DNA of 64,000 bases, taken from NCBI GenBank assembly GCA_028285585.1, contig JANQOU010000010.1, positions 1 through 64,000 of the forward strand. Direction: 5' to 3'. The DNA is from Acidimicrobiia bacterium (GTDB taxonomy: Bacteria; Actinomycetota; Acidimicrobiia; Spongiisociales; ZC4RG35). A program made the position numbers and the translations under genes. The notes beneath the pieces were generated by a model. It saw only the letters and a list, made by a program, of their open reading frames with translations, did not search any database and was not told the DNA's origin. The first letter of the stretch is position 1. Each line of letters starts with the position of its first letter. This document shows, piece after piece, positions 25,400 through 35,082 of the stretch.

Positions 25400-28219
25400 A
25401 TGCCCCACCCAGACGAGACCTTCGCAGACCGGCACATCGGCCCCAGGCAGTCCGACATCGAGAAGATGCTGGCCACAGTCGGCGCAGCATCCCTTGACGA
25501 CCTGGTGTCTCAGACCGTCCCGGAGTCGATCCATGACGAGACACTCGACCTGCCCGAGGCTCTCAGCGAAGTCGAAGTCATCGACCTGCTCCGGTCGTTC
25601 GCCGATCAGAACAAGGTCGTTCCATCTCTGATCGGACTTGGCTATCACGACACCATCGTTCCGCCCGTCATCCAGCGAAACGTTCTCGAGAACCCCGCTT
25701 GGTACACCGCTTATACCCCTTACCAACCCGAGATCAGCCAGGGCCGGCTCGAGGCTCTTCTCAATTACCAGACGATGGTCTCCGACCTCGCCGGGCTCGA
25801 CATCGCCAACTCCTCCCTGCTCGACGAGCCCACGGCCGCTGCCGAGGGGATGGCCATGGCCAACCGCCTCCATCGAGGCAAGCAGAAGGTCTTCTACGTC
25901 GACACTGACGTCCACCCACCGACTCGGGCGGTGGTCGAGACCAGGGCGAGGGGCGTTGGAATCGAGGTGAAAGACCTCACCGACGATTTCGATCCCAGCG
26001 AGGCTTTCGGAGTTCTTCTCCAGTATCCGGGGAGCAGCGGAGCCATCCCCGACCACCGCGCCACAGCAGAGGCCTTTCACGAGGCCGGCGGGTTTGTGGT
26101 GGTCGCATGCGATCTCCTCGCTCTTACCCTGATCGAGGCACCAGGGGAGTGGGGCGCTGACATCGCCGTGGGCTCGGCGCAGCGGTTCGGCGTTCCACTG
26201 GGATACGGCGGCCCCCACGCCGGTTTCATCGCCTGCAAGGAAGAGCATGTGCGGGCCTTGCCGGGGCGCCTGGTCGGAGTCTCCACCGACAGCGAAGGCC
26301 GCATGGGCTACCGGCTCGCCCTGCAGACCAGGGAGCAGCACATCCGCCGTGAGAAAGCCACCTCTAACGTCTGCACGGCCCAGGTGCTGCTTGCCGTGAT
26401 GGCCGGCCTCTACGGCTGCTGGCACGGGCCCGAAGGGCTCAAAGGCATCGCAGGTGAAGCCCATCGTCTCGCATCGAGCCTTGCCGGAGCGCTCAACAAT
26501 GCCGGGATGACCACCAACGGCACCTGGTTCGACACGATCACTGTCGAGGTGCCTGGCCGAGCCGCCCAGATCGTTGCCGACGCCCTCGAAGCCAGCCTCA
26601 ACCTGGGCCAAGTCGGTGAAGACCGTGTTCGAGTCGCCTTCGACGAGACGTCCGACGATGTGACCCTCGCCAAAGTGCTAGCGGCCTTCGGTGTCGAGCC
26701 CTTCGAGTCGGTGACCAGCGGGATACCCGAGCACGCCGAGCGCACCACCGGGTACATGACCCACCCTGTGTTCAGCTCACACCAGTCGGAGCACGAGATG
26801 CTCCGCTATCTGCGACGCCTCGCCGACCGAGACCTGGCCCTGGACCGGACCATGATCCCCCTCGGATCCTGCACCATGAAGCTCAATGCCACCACCGAGA
26901 TGGTGCCGATCACCTGGCCTGAGTTCGCCGGGATCCACCCCTACGCCCCGGTGGACCAAGCCTCCGGGTATGTGGCCATGATCAGAGATCTGGCCGACCT
27001 CCTCGCCGCTTCGACCGGCTATGACGCGGTCTCGCTTCAACCCAACGCCGGGTCGCAAGGAGAGCTAGCCGGGCTGCTCGCCATTTCCGCGTATCACTCA
27101 TCGCGAGGCGACGATCACCGCGATGTCTGCCTCATCCCGGCGTCCGCCCACGGGACCAACGCTGCTTCAGCGGTGATGGCCGGGATGCGAGTGGTCGTCG
27201 TCGCCAGTGACGACGGAGGCAACATCGACATGGACGACCTCCGGATCAAAGTCGAGAGGCACAAAGACGATCTGGCTGCGGTAATGGTCACCTACCCGTC
27301 GACTCACGGTGTCTTCGAGGAAGACATCGTCGAACTGACCGACCTCGTCCATGAGTACGGCGGACAGGTTTACGTCGACGGCGCCAACCTCAACGCTCTG
27401 CTGGGCCTGGCGCAGCCCGCCCAGTTCGGTGCCGACATCGGCCACCTCAACCTGCACAAGACGTTCACAATCCCCCACGGAGGCGGCGGTCCTGGAGTCG
27501 GGCCAGTAGGAGCCAAGAGCCATCTGGCACCGTTCCTGCCCAACCATCCGCTGCTTACAGAAGCCGGCCCTGAGACTGGGATCGGTCCGATCTCTGGCGC
27601 CCCATTCGGGTCTGCCGGCATCCTTCCTATCCCATATGCCTATCTGCGGCTGATGGGTGCTGACGGCCTGCGCCGAGCCACCAAGGTGGCGATCCTCTCC
27701 GCGAACTACATCGCACGACGCCTCGACCCGTACTTCCCAGTTCTCTACACGGGGAGGGGCGGGCGAGTCGCTCACGAGTGCATCATCGACCTCCAGCCGA
27801 TGACACGGGACACCGGGATCACAGCCGAAGACGTGGCGAAGCGTCTCGCCGACTACGGCTTCCATGCGCCAACCCTCTCCTTCCCGGTGGCGGGAACCCT
27901 CATGGTCGAGCCCACCGAGTCGGAGAGCCTCGCTGAGATCGATCGTTTCTGTGAGGCGATGATCGCCATCCGGGGTGAGGCCGACCGGGTCGGCTCCGGG
28001 GAATGGCCGGAGGACGACAACCCGCTGCGCAATGCCCCGCACACCGCCACAGATGTGGCTGTCGACAAGTGGGATCACGGGTACGGCAGGGAGATCGCGG
28101 CATTCCCGGTCGACCATCTCAGGTCCGACAAGTACTGGCCGCCGATCAGCCGTATCGACGGTGTGGGTGGCGATCGCAATCTTGTCTGTGCCTGCCCGCC
28201 GCTCGACGCATACGTCTGA
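25400..28219 (+). CDS. gcvP: glycine dehydrogenase (decarboxylating), P-protein
   Basis: PLP-dependent P-protein of the glycine cleavage system, full length at 939 residues with both halves fused. The N-terminal motif [14 protein letters not shown] is standard, and the PLP lysine is K687 in [15 protein letters not shown]. It decarboxylates glycine and passes the aminomethyl group to the H-protein. gcvT and gcvH are not in this window. Expression is probably controlled by the glycine riboswitch in its leader. Confidence 0.97.
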   Translation: MPHPDETFADRHIGPRQSDIEKMLATVGAASLDDLVSQTVPESIHDETLDLPEALSEVEVIDLLRSFADQNKVVPSLIGLGYHDTIVPPVIQRNVLENPAWYTAYTPYQPEISQGRLEALLNYQTMVSDLAGLDIANSSLLDEPTAAAEGMAMANRLHRGKQKVFYVDTDVHPPTRAVVETRARGVGIEVKDLTDDFDPSEAFGVLLQYPGSSGAIPDHRATAEAFHEAGGFVVVACDLLALTLIEAPGEWGADIAVGSAQRFGVPLGYGGPHAGFIACKEEHVRALPGRLVGVSTDSEGRMGYRLALQTREQHIRREKATSNVCTAQVLLAVMAGLYGCWHGPEGLKGIAGEAHRLASSLAGALNNAGMTTNGTWFDTITVEVPGRAAQIVADALEASLNLGQVGEDRVRVAFDETSDDVTLAKVLAAFGVEPFESVTSGIPEHAERTTGYMTHPVFSSHQSEHEMLRYLRRLADRDLALDRTMIPLGSCTMKLNATTEMVPITWPEFAGIHPYAPVDQASGYVAMIRDLADLLAASTGYDAVSLQPNAGSQGELAGLLAISAYHSSRGDDHRDVCLIPASAHGTNAASAVMAGMRVVVVASDDGGNIDMDDLRIKVERHKDDLAAVMVTYPSTHGVFEEDIVELTDLVHEYGGQVYVDGANLNALLGLAQPAQFGADIGHLNLHKTFTIPHGGGGPGVGPVGAKSHLAPFLPNHPLLTEAGPETGIGPISGAPFGSAGILPIPYAYLRLMGADGLRRATKVAILSANYIARRLDPYFPVLYTGRGGRVAHECIIDLQPMTRDTGITAEDVAKRLADYGFHAPTLSFPVAGTLMVEPTESESLAEIDRFCEAMIAIRGEADRVGSGEWPEDDNPLRNAPHTATDVAVDKWDHGYGREIAAFPVDHLRSDKYWPPISRIDGVGGDRNLVCACPPLDAYV

Positions 28220-28293
28220 TTGGCTTGACAATCCCGGGTGTAGTGGGATCGTGAGCTGGAATCCCTAATCCAGCCGACAAGGGGGTCCAACGG

Positions 28294-29367
28294 TTGAGGT
28301 TCACCGGCGAGCTACGCGTGCCCGAGATAGATCACCCGGGGGTGCCGGCCACGTTCGTAGTCGATGACAACCAGGCAGAGATCCGGCTCGAAGACGAGTC
28401 TTTGGGCAGATGGTCCCTCTTTGACGTCCATGTCAGCCGACTGATCGCCAGTGCCTTCCAGGTCGATCTCGCCGGCGAAGAGGTGACTTTTCTTGCGGAC
28501 GACCCGGTCGACTTCGCTTACAAAGGCGTCGAGCACATGGCCGAGGCCTGGGCTCGGTACAAGTCGATGACCCTGCCACGGCGTGTGGTCGCCGTAGCCC
28601 GCTCCCGGCGTCGCACCAGCGAGTCACGCATCGATGAGTTCCGTCGCGTGATGGAGCAAAACCTGATTGCTCACCGAGAAGCCGAAGAGTTGGAGAAGGT
28701 CGAGGCTGCCAATCCGCCGCCCCCCGACCTGAGCCGTGACCTGCCGCCGACACTCATCGAGCAGGCTTCGGTCGAAGAGACGAACACGCCTGCTGCCGAG
28801 GTCCCAACTGCCGATTCAGCCGCACATGTTCGCGATGAGCAGAAGTGTCTCCAGGAAGAGCGGGCAGCGTTGGAAGCGGAGAGAGCACAGCTCGAGCAGC
28901 AGAAGCTGGCCTTGGAAGAGGCGTTAGCCGAAGCCGAACGCCTCGAGAGGGAGCGGCTCGAAGCCGCGGCGCGTGACGTCGAGAAGATCGAAGAGGAGCG
29001 ACGGGCTCTAGATGAGCGGATCGCCAGCACGGAAGCGCAGGTCGAAGCAGCTGAAGAGGTAATCGAGGCGGAGGTCGGAGACCCGGAGGAATCCAAGGAG
29101 ATGGTCGTCGATCTAGGTGAGTTCGAGGATGAGCCCCCAAGTGAGGAACCGGTGGTCGAAGAGACGAAGCCTCCTTCACCACCACAGCCTCCACCCGAAC
29201 CAGCCTTGACCGGCACCGAGGAGAAGTCGGGATTGATGGGTGCGGTGCGGGCAGCTTTCAACCGCACCTCGCGAGATCACGTCCACGACTTCACCGAAGC
29301 CCCCGGTGGGATCGGGATCGTCCGCTACATCTGCCGCGAGTGCGGCTACGTGTCGATATCGACCTGA
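28294..29367 (+). CDS. coiled-coil protein with C-terminal Cys/His zinc-like end, unknown function
   Basis: A 357-residue protein in three parts. A folded N-terminal domain of about 110 residues is rich in beta structure. A Glu/Lys/Arg/Ala coiled coil (about 175-265) is flanked by Pro/Glu linkers. A short end, HVHDF...RYICRECGYVSI, pairs His and CxxC like a zinc ribbon. The start is TTG with AAGGGGG upstream. I know no family with this whole layout. The neighbours give no functional clue. Confidence 0.65.
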   Translation: MRFTGELRVPEIDHPGVPATFVVDDNQAEIRLEDESLGRWSLFDVHVSRLIASAFQVDLAGEEVTFLADDPVDFAYKGVEHMAEAWARYKSMTLPRRVVAVARSRRRTSESRIDEFRRVMEQNLIAHREAEELEKVEAANPPPPDLSRDLPPTLIEQASVEETNTPAAEVPTADSAAHVRDEQKCLQEERAALEAERAQLEQQKLALEEALAEAERLERERLEAAARDVEKIEEERRALDERIASTEAQVEAAEEVIEAEVGDPEESKEMVVDLGEFEDEPPSEEPVVEETKPPSPPQPPPEPALTGTEEKSGLMGAVRAAFNRTSRDHVHDFTEAPGGIGIVRYICRECGYVSIST

Positions 29368-29408
29368 TCGAGTTCCTGAACTCCGGAAAGGGTGCCGGTT
29401 AGGGTCGC

Positions 29409-30440
29409 TTGGTGGCTGCGACACGCCCTGTAATCCTCTCCGGAGGGTCAGGAACCCGGCTTTGGCCGATTTCGACACCAGCATTTCCCAAGCAGTTCGC
29501 CGATGTGGTGCCAGGAGGATCACTGTTCTCCAGGACCCTGCGACGAATCAGTGCCGTAGACGGAGTCGGCGCACCGGTGATAGTCACCGGAGCCGCTTTC
29601 ACCGACCTTGCTCTCGACGATGCCCGAGAGCTTGGTGTCGAGCCCGATCTCACCATCGTCGAGCCGGTCGGTCGTAGCACGGCACCGGCGTTGGCGGCCG
29701 CGGCTTTGGTTTCGGAGCCCGAAGACGTCCTCGTCATCCTCCCTTCCGATCATCTCATTCTCGACCGGGAGAGATTTGAGACAATGGTCCGCCAAGCCGT
29801 CGACGCAGCACGATCCGGGACAATTGTGACCTTTGGGATCACGCCATCCCGTGTCGAGACCGGATACGGCTACATCGAGATGGGCAAGGAGTCGGGGCCC
29901 GGGCATGAGATCGTCCGATTTCATGAGAAGCCCGACCCGGCAAGTGCTGCGACTTTCACCAAGTCCGGCGCTCACGTGTGGAACTCGGGGATGTTCGTCG
30001 GCACGGCTCGAACGTTGTTGGAGGAGATAGAACGACACGAGCCAGACCTGTTGGTCAAGGTTCGATCGGCGTTGACCGAGCCCGTCGACCGGTTGGTTCG
30101 ACTCAACGACAGCTTCGCGGAGGTGCCCGCCATCTCGTTCGATCACGCAGTGATGGAAAAGACCGAAAGGGGAATCGTCATGCCGGGTGACATCGGATGG
30201 ACAGACGTCGGCTCGTTCGAGGCCCTGTGGGATGTCTCCGAGTCCGACCAGAAGGGCAACGTGGTCTCTGGCGATGTCGAGCTGGCTGACGTGTCGAACT
30301 CGCTGATCCGCTCGACCACTCGGCCGGTGGCCGTTCTCGGGGTCAGCGACGTCGTGGTCATCGAGACCGAAGAGGGTGTTCTGGTCATCGCCAAGGACCG
30401 GGCACAGGACGTGAAGAATCTCAAGCTCGATTTCGATTAA
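29409..30440 (+). CDS. mannose-1-phosphate guanylyltransferase (ManC-type)
   Basis: Nucleotidyltransferase that makes GDP-mannose for glycans. The motif SGGSGTRLWP is at residues 11-20, with PKQF at 27-30 and SPxDH-type LPSDHLI further on. FHEKPD and WNSGMFVG are also characteristic. The 343 residues give the transferase domain alone, without the C-terminal isomerase domain of bifunctional enzymes. It starts at TTG 29409 or GTG 29412. Confidence 0.9.
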   Translation: MVAATRPVILSGGSGTRLWPISTPAFPKQFADVVPGGSLFSRTLRRISAVDGVGAPVIVTGAAFTDLALDDARELGVEPDLTIVEPVGRSTAPALAAAALVSEPEDVLVILPSDHLILDRERFETMVRQAVDAARSGTIVTFGITPSRVETGYGYIEMGKESGPGHEIVRFHEKPDPASAATFTKSGAHVWNSGMFVGTARTLLEEIERHEPDLLVKVRSALTEPVDRLVRLNDSFAEVPAISFDHAVMEKTERGIVMPGDIGWTDVGSFEALWDVSESDQKGNVVSGDVELADVSNSLIRSTTRPVAVLGVSDVVVIETEEGVLVIAKDRAQDVKNLKLDFD

Positions 30441-30472
30441 CTCTGAGCATCCGACTGTTCGTACGATCACAG

Positions 30473-30781
30473 GTGATGAGAAAGGCGGTGCCCGTCCTCC
30501 TCTTGCTCCTGGTTGCCGCCTGCTCGGTCTCCAGGCCTGAGCCGGATGCAACAGGTGAGGAGATCTACACGCAGCTCTGCGCCAATTGCCACGCCGCGGA
30601 TCTCTCCGGCGCGCTGGGTCCGCCGCTAGGCCCCGAGTCCAACTCCTCGGTGCAGCCGGATGCCTTCTTGGAGATATCGATCAAGCAGGGCCGTGGCCGG
30701 ATGCCTTCGTTCTCGTCAGCACTCGACGACGCACAGTTGGGTCGTCTCGTCGCCTACATCCGCGAGGTGCAGAGCGGATGA
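30473..30781 (+). CDS. small cytochrome c lipoprotein
   Basis: A 102-residue c-type cytochrome. The lipobox is LVAAC with Cys 17, the heme motif is CANCH (C36, C39, H40), and the probable axial Met is in GRMPSF. It is membrane-anchored on the outer face and carries electrons. It overlaps menC by four bases, so it is tied to the menaquinone genes. The start may be GTG 30473 or the next codon, ATG. Confidence 0.85.
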   Translation: MMRKAVPVLLLLLVAACSVSRPEPDATGEEIYTQLCANCHAADLSGALGPPLGPESNSSVQPDAFLEISIKQGRGRMPSFSSALDDAQLGRLVAYIREVQSG

Positions 30782-31737
30782 GCGAGATCCTCGAGACACT
30801 GGAGCTGTATCCGGTGCGGATCCCGATGCGGCACCGTTTTCGACATGTCGACCATCGTGAGGCGGTCCTGATCCGAGGGCCCAACGGGTGGGGTGAGTTC
30901 TCGCCTTTCCCCGACTACCCGCCACAGGTGACGACACGATGGCTGGCGGCGGCGCTCGAGCTGGCCTGCACCGACCTGCCCGAGCCGAGACGGGCCACGG
31001 TTCCTGTGAACGTGACCATCCCCGCGGTGAAGCCCGATGACGCCTCCAAGCTCGTCACCGAGTCCGCGGCGACAACCGCCAAGGTGAAGATCGGCGACCC
31101 CGGTGACGACGAGCAGGCCGACTTCGGCCGGGTGGCTGCAGTCCGTGATGCCATCGGCCCACACGGGAGTGTCCGCGTAGACGTCAACGCGGTTTGGGAT
31201 GTCGACACGGCGGCCCAGCGGCTGTCGTCTTTGTCCGAGTTCGATCTCCAGTACGCCGAGCAGCCGGTGTCCACCGTCGAAGACATGGTCGAGCTGAGGA
31301 AGCGTGTCGACGTGCCTCTTGCCGCCGACGAGTTGGTCCGGCAAAGCCCTCACCCTCTGCAAGTCATCGAGGCTGGGGGTGCCGATGTGCTCGTCATCAA
31401 AGTCCAGCCGATGGGTGGTGTAGCCAGGGTTCTGGATTTGGCCGGACGTGCCGAGATCCCTGTTGTCATCTCATCCGCGGTCGAGACATCGGTTGGCATG
31501 TACGGCGGACTTCTCGCAGCTGCGCTCCTGCCCGAGCTGCCCTACGCCTGCGGCCTCGGCACGGTGTCATTGCTTCAAGGCGATCCAACCGGCGAACCGT
31601 TGATCGCCAGCGGGGGAGAGCTAGAGGTGCGTCGCCCCGAGCCCGACTTCGAGCTTCTCGAGCAATGGCGACCGGAGCGAACCCGTGCTGCGGAGATGCT
31701 GCGTCGGGTTCGTGCCGCGGCCGAGGTCCTGACTTGA
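30778..31737 (+). CDS. menC: o-succinylbenzoate synthase
   Basis: Enolase-superfamily dehydratase of menaquinone synthesis, turning SHCHC into o-succinylbenzoate. Its 319 residues carry the lysine in AKVKIG, metal ligands in DVNAVW, YAEQP and AADE, and the second lysine in VIKVQP. The start ATG 30778 overlaps the cytochrome stop. It is coupled to menD, which strengthens the specific call over other muconate-lactonising-type enzymes. Confidence 0.88.
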   Translation: MSEILETLELYPVRIPMRHRFRHVDHREAVLIRGPNGWGEFSPFPDYPPQVTTRWLAAALELACTDLPEPRRATVPVNVTIPAVKPDDASKLVTESAATTAKVKIGDPGDDEQADFGRVAAVRDAIGPHGSVRVDVNAVWDVDTAAQRLSSLSEFDLQYAEQPVSTVEDMVELRKRVDVPLAADELVRQSPHPLQVIEAGGADVLVIKVQPMGGVARVLDLAGRAEIPVVISSAVETSVGMYGGLLAAALLPELPYACGLGTVSLLQGDPTGEPLIASGGELEVRRPEPDFELLEQWRPERTRAAEMLRRVRAAAEVLT

Positions 31738-33404
31738 GTCAGCCCAACCCGTCGACAGCGATGGCAAGGGCCATCGTCGACCAGCTCTGGCGCGGCGGGG
31801 TCAGCAGGTTCATCGTCTCGCCAGGATCCCGGTCGGCGGCGTTGACCATCGCCGCCGCCGAGCACCCCCACGTCAGCACCACCGTCGTCCTCGACGAGCG
31901 ATCGGCCGGATTCCGCGCTTTGGGAGCGGCCAAGGCGGATGGGAGCCCAGCAGCCGTCATCAGCACTTCGGGCACGGCGCCGGCCAACTACCTGCCTGCC
32001 GTGGTCGAGGCCGATATGTCGATGACGCCTCTGGTCGTCCTCTCGGCAGATCGCCCCGAGGAACTGCGCGGGGTGGGGGCCAACCAAACCATCGACCAGG
32101 TCGCCCTGTACGGAGACCGCGTTCGCTTTTTTGCTGACATTCCCGCACCATCCGCCGACGAAGACTCGAGCTTCGAGTGGCGGCGTCTCGCACAGCAAGC
32201 CGTTGCGGCAGCCCTCGGCAGCGAGGCTGGTCCGGGCCCGGTCCATCTCAACGTCGCTTTCCGCGAGCCGACAGTCCCCGTTACCAACGACGGAAGAACT
32301 TCTTCGTCTCCGTACCCCTTCTCCATCGGCGATCTGCCCGAGGCGAGCGAAGCAGGTATAGCTGCGAGCCGGATCGATGTGGATCTGCCTGCCAGCAGCC
32401 GGGGGATGGTCATCGCCGGCGACGGGGAGTATTCACGCTCTGAGCTGGCCGCGGCGGTGAGTCGGCTCGGCTGGCCGGTGCTCGCCACAGCCCAATCCGG
32501 GTTGCGTGACCACTCTGTGGTCACCGCGTATCACCATGTCCTCGCCGGTGGTGTCCCTGACGACTTGAGACCTGAAGTGATCGTTGCCGTGGGAGCCATC
32601 GGTCCCAGTCAACGGCTCGAAGACCTTGTCGCCACCGCCGACACTCGAGTTCGTGTCGACGCCTGGGGCCGGACCATCGACCCGAGGAGCAACGCGACAG
32701 CAATCGTCGCCGGTGATCCGGTGCAACTCCTCCAGAGCGTCGAGGCCCACGGTGACAGCGAGTTCGCTGAGGAGTGGTCAGAGGCAGACACGGCAGTCCG
32801 ATCAGTCATGGAGAGCCACCTCTCTGAGATCCACGAGAACACCGGACCGGGAGCCGTGCTCCAGATCAATGAAGTGGACTGGCCGGCGCTAGTGGCCGGG
32901 TCGTCCTTGCCAATCCGCGACGTTGACGCACACCTCTCCCGGGGTGGCGGTGTGATCGCCAACCGGGGCGCCTCCGGGATCGATGGCTTCAACTCCACGG
33001 CCCTAGGTGTCAGCGATGTCATCCCCGGAACGGTGGCTTTGACGGGAGACCTCGGCTTCCTCCACGACTCCAACGCCTTCATCGGGGACACGCCAGCAGG
33101 CTGCGTGTTCGTGGTGATCGACAACAACGGCGGCGGGCTGTTCGACGCTCTTCCACCGGCACGGCACGCCCCCGACTATGAGCGGCTCTTCGTCACTCCG
33201 CATCATCGTCGTCTCCAGCTGCTCGCCGAGTTCCACGGTCTCGACTACAGGCTGGTCGACGCCCCAGACGAGTTGGCGTCTGCGGTTGCGGAGAGCATCG
33301 GGTCGCCGACAACCGTGATCCATGTGCCCGTGGATCGGGCGAAGGACCTGGAGACCAGACGTCAGCTCGATGAGCTCAGCCGCCACTGTGTCGCGTCTAG
33401 GTAG
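31734..33404 (+). CDS. menD: SEPHCHC synthase (menaquinone synthesis, ThDP enzyme)
   Basis: ThDP-dependent enzyme joining 2-oxoglutarate to isochorismate. SPGSRSAALTIAAAEHP and DERSAGFRALGAAK are strong MenD signatures in the N-terminal domain, and the ThDP site GDLGFLHDSNAF is near the C-terminus. The 556 residues fit. The start TTG overlaps the menC stop by four bases; an ATG nine codons on is possible. It lies upstream of a toxin-antitoxin pair and menF. Confidence 0.93.
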   Translation: MSQPNPSTAMARAIVDQLWRGGVSRFIVSPGSRSAALTIAAAEHPHVSTTVVLDERSAGFRALGAAKADGSPAAVISTSGTAPANYLPAVVEADMSMTPLVVLSADRPEELRGVGANQTIDQVALYGDRVRFFADIPAPSADEDSSFEWRRLAQQAVAAALGSEAGPGPVHLNVAFREPTVPVTNDGRTSSSPYPFSIGDLPEASEAGIAASRIDVDLPASSRGMVIAGDGEYSRSELAAAVSRLGWPVLATAQSGLRDHSVVTAYHHVLAGGVPDDLRPEVIVAVGAIGPSQRLEDLVATADTRVRVDAWGRTIDPRSNATAIVAGDPVQLLQSVEAHGDSEFAEEWSEADTAVRSVMESHLSEIHENTGPGAVLQINEVDWPALVAGSSLPIRDVDAHLSRGGGVIANRGASGIDGFNSTALGVSDVIPGTVALTGDLGFLHDSNAFIGDTPAGCVFVVIDNNGGGLFDALPPARHAPDYERLFVTPHHRRLQLLAEFHGLDYRLVDAPDELASAVAESIGSPTTVIHVPVDRAKDLETRRQLDELSRHCVASR

Positions 33405-33414
33405 GCAGTAGGTA

Positions 33415-33436
33415 CTACCGATGGTAGGATTCAGGT
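33415..33436 (+). promoter_or_regulatory. operator palindrome and leaderless promoter of the mazEF-type pair
   Basis: CTACC-GAT-GGTAG (33415-33427) is a perfect short palindrome. TAGGAT (33425-33430) fits a TAnnnT -10 box six bases before the ATG at 33437. This suggests a leaderless transcript whose promoter is covered by an antitoxin operator. Confidence 0.5.
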
Positions 33437-33655
33437 ATGAAAATCAGCGTCAGCCTGCCAGACGAGGACGTCGAGTTCCTAGACAGCTACGCACTAAATC
33501 AGGGTTATGAGTCGCGGTCTGCGGTCGTTCACACCGCTGTGCGGATGCTCCGTTCGTCGAAACTCGGTGATGCGTATGCCGATGCATGGCTCGAGTGGGA
33601 GCAGTCCGACGATTCTGAACTTTGGGACAGGGCTACTGCGGACGGCATGGCCTGA
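33437..33655 (+). CDS. ribbon-helix-helix antitoxin (MazE/ParD-like)
   Basis: A 72-residue protein starting MKISVSLPDEDVEFLDSYA, then SRSAVVHTAVRML. This is the ribbon-helix-helix pattern, followed by an acidic tail (EWEQSDDSELWD) suited to bind a basic toxin. It directly precedes and overlaps a MazF-type gene by one base. It probably represses its own promoter. Confidence 0.85.
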   Translation: MKISVSLPDEDVEFLDSYALNQGYESRSAVVHTAVRMLRSSKLGDAYADAWLEWEQSDDSELWDRATADGMA

Positions 33656-34002
33656 TGCTTCGCGGAGAGATCAGGCGGGTTGACTTTGGTCAGGCGTTGC
33701 CTATCGAATCTGCGAGTCAGAGGCCTGCTGTAATCGTCAGCAACGACGGAGCCAACTCAACGGCCGCTCGGCTCGGCAGGGGTGTGGTCACCGTTGCACC
33801 GATCACGTCCAACACCGCCCGGGTTTACCCGTTTCAGGTCTTGTTGAGAGCACGAGAAAGCGGCCTTCAACAAGACTCCAAAGTGCAGGCAGAACAGGTT
33901 CGGTCCGTTTCCGTGGATCGAGTCGGACGAAGCCTCGGCTCGGTGCCGGCCCCGGTGATGCTCAGTGTTGATGAAGCATTGAGACTCCACCTATCCCTCT
34001 AG
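33655..34002 (+). CDS. MazF/PemK-family endoribonuclease toxin
   Basis: A 115-residue protein with the MazF fold. RGEIRRVDFG is the N-terminal strand, QRPAVIVSNDGAN carries the conserved RPxVIVS, and VAPITSN and VQAEQVRSVS match the later strands. Family members cut mRNA at short motifs. The ATG 33655 uses the last base of the antitoxin stop. The pair splits the menaquinone genes menCD and menF. Confidence 0.88.
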   Translation: MLRGEIRRVDFGQALPIESASQRPAVIVSNDGANSTAARLGRGVVTVAPITSNTARVYPFQVLLRARESGLQQDSKVQAEQVRSVSVDRVGRSLGSVPAPVMLSVDEALRLHLSL

Positions 34003-34056
34003 AGACAAGCGGGAAGGGACGACCCGGAACAGGCCACTGACGGTCCGTGAGCTGCT

Positions 34057-35082
34057 CTATTCCAGGCCTAGCGCCTGAAGCATCGGCCGAAGCTTCAACT
34101 CGGTCTCGGCGAACTCGCCGACCGTGTCTGACCCATCAACCAACCCTCCGCCGGCGAAGAGGGTCACATGGTCCGACTCGAAGAGACCGCACCTGAGAGC
34201 GAGGGCAAACTCGCCTTCACCGTCCCGGTTGAACCATCCCACCGGACCGGCATAGCGACCACGCGACGCTGGCTCGATCTCTCGGATCAGGTCGAGTGCC
34301 TTCTCCGTCGGAGTGCCGGCGACAGAAGCGGTTGGGTGGAGGGTGGCAAGGAGGTCGAGGACGCTGGCGCCGTTGCGAGCCGGGCCACTGAACCTGGTTG
34401 CCAGGTGCTTGATGTCGCCAAACTCGAGGATGGTGCGCGCCGGTGAGTCCAGCACTGAGACATGGTTGGAGATCCCATCTCGAACCGAATTGGCGGCGAG
34501 GACGTGCTCGCGGGTCATCTTCGCCGATGCGAGGCTTTCGTCGGTTACGCCGGTCCCGGCGAGCACCAGTGATGTGATCACTCCTTCATCGAGTGAGGCG
34601 AGAAGCTCGGGGCTGGCACCTATGAGCCCGTCGACTGAGAAGACGTAGCAGCCTCTCTGCTGATCGATCAGACGGCTGGCCACGGTGGTCGCTTCGAGGT
34701 CGTGGTCGAACCCGACGGTCACCTTGCGGGTGAGCACTACCTTGTCCAGGTCTCCGGCTTCCAATGCAGCCAAAGCGCGGTCGATCCCGTTCTGCCAGGT
34801 GCTCTTGCCGTCTGACAGCACTCTTCCCGATGGCACAGTTCCACCCAACGGAACCGAGCCGTTTTCCTCGACTGAGTCTGGAATCAGAAGCACGCTGCCT
34901 TCGAGAGTGGGGTCAAAAGTGAACGATGCGAATGCCACCTGGGCGTCGGTCTCTACCAACAGGTCGTGCGCTCGCTGGTATCGATCAGGCCCGGTCCCAG
35001 GGTCGAGACGGGTCACCGACCCTGTCCCCATCAGCGTCTTTCCGCGGCGAGACCAGAGTGGAAGGCTTGTGCTCGCGTTCAC
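34057..35082 (-). CDS. menF: isochorismate synthase
   Basis: Chorismate-using enzyme of menaquinone synthesis, 341 residues. The chorismate-binding fold is clear: KVVLTRKVTV, GASPELLAS, LAGTGVTDESLASAKM, ATLHPTASVAGTP, GRYAGPVGWF and the ending GGGLVDGSDTVGEFAETELKL. It lies opposite menD, across the toxin-antitoxin pair. It overlaps murI by four bases on the minus strand and follows it. Confidence 0.92.
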   Translation of the reverse strand: MNASTSLPLWSRRGKTLMGTGSVTRLDPGTGPDRYQRAHDLLVETDAQVAFASFTFDPTLEGSVLLIPDSVEENGSVPLGGTVPSGRVLSDGKSTWQNGIDRALAALEAGDLDKVVLTRKVTVGFDHDLEATTVASRLIDQQRGCYVFSVDGLIGASPELLASLDEGVITSLVLAGTGVTDESLASAKMTREHVLAANSVRDGISNHVSVLDSPARTILEFGDIKHLATRFSGPARNGASVLDLLATLHPTASVAGTPTEKALDLIREIEPASRGRYAGPVGWFNRDGEGEFALALRCGLFESDHVTLFAGGGLVDGSDTVGEFAETELKLRPMLQALGLE

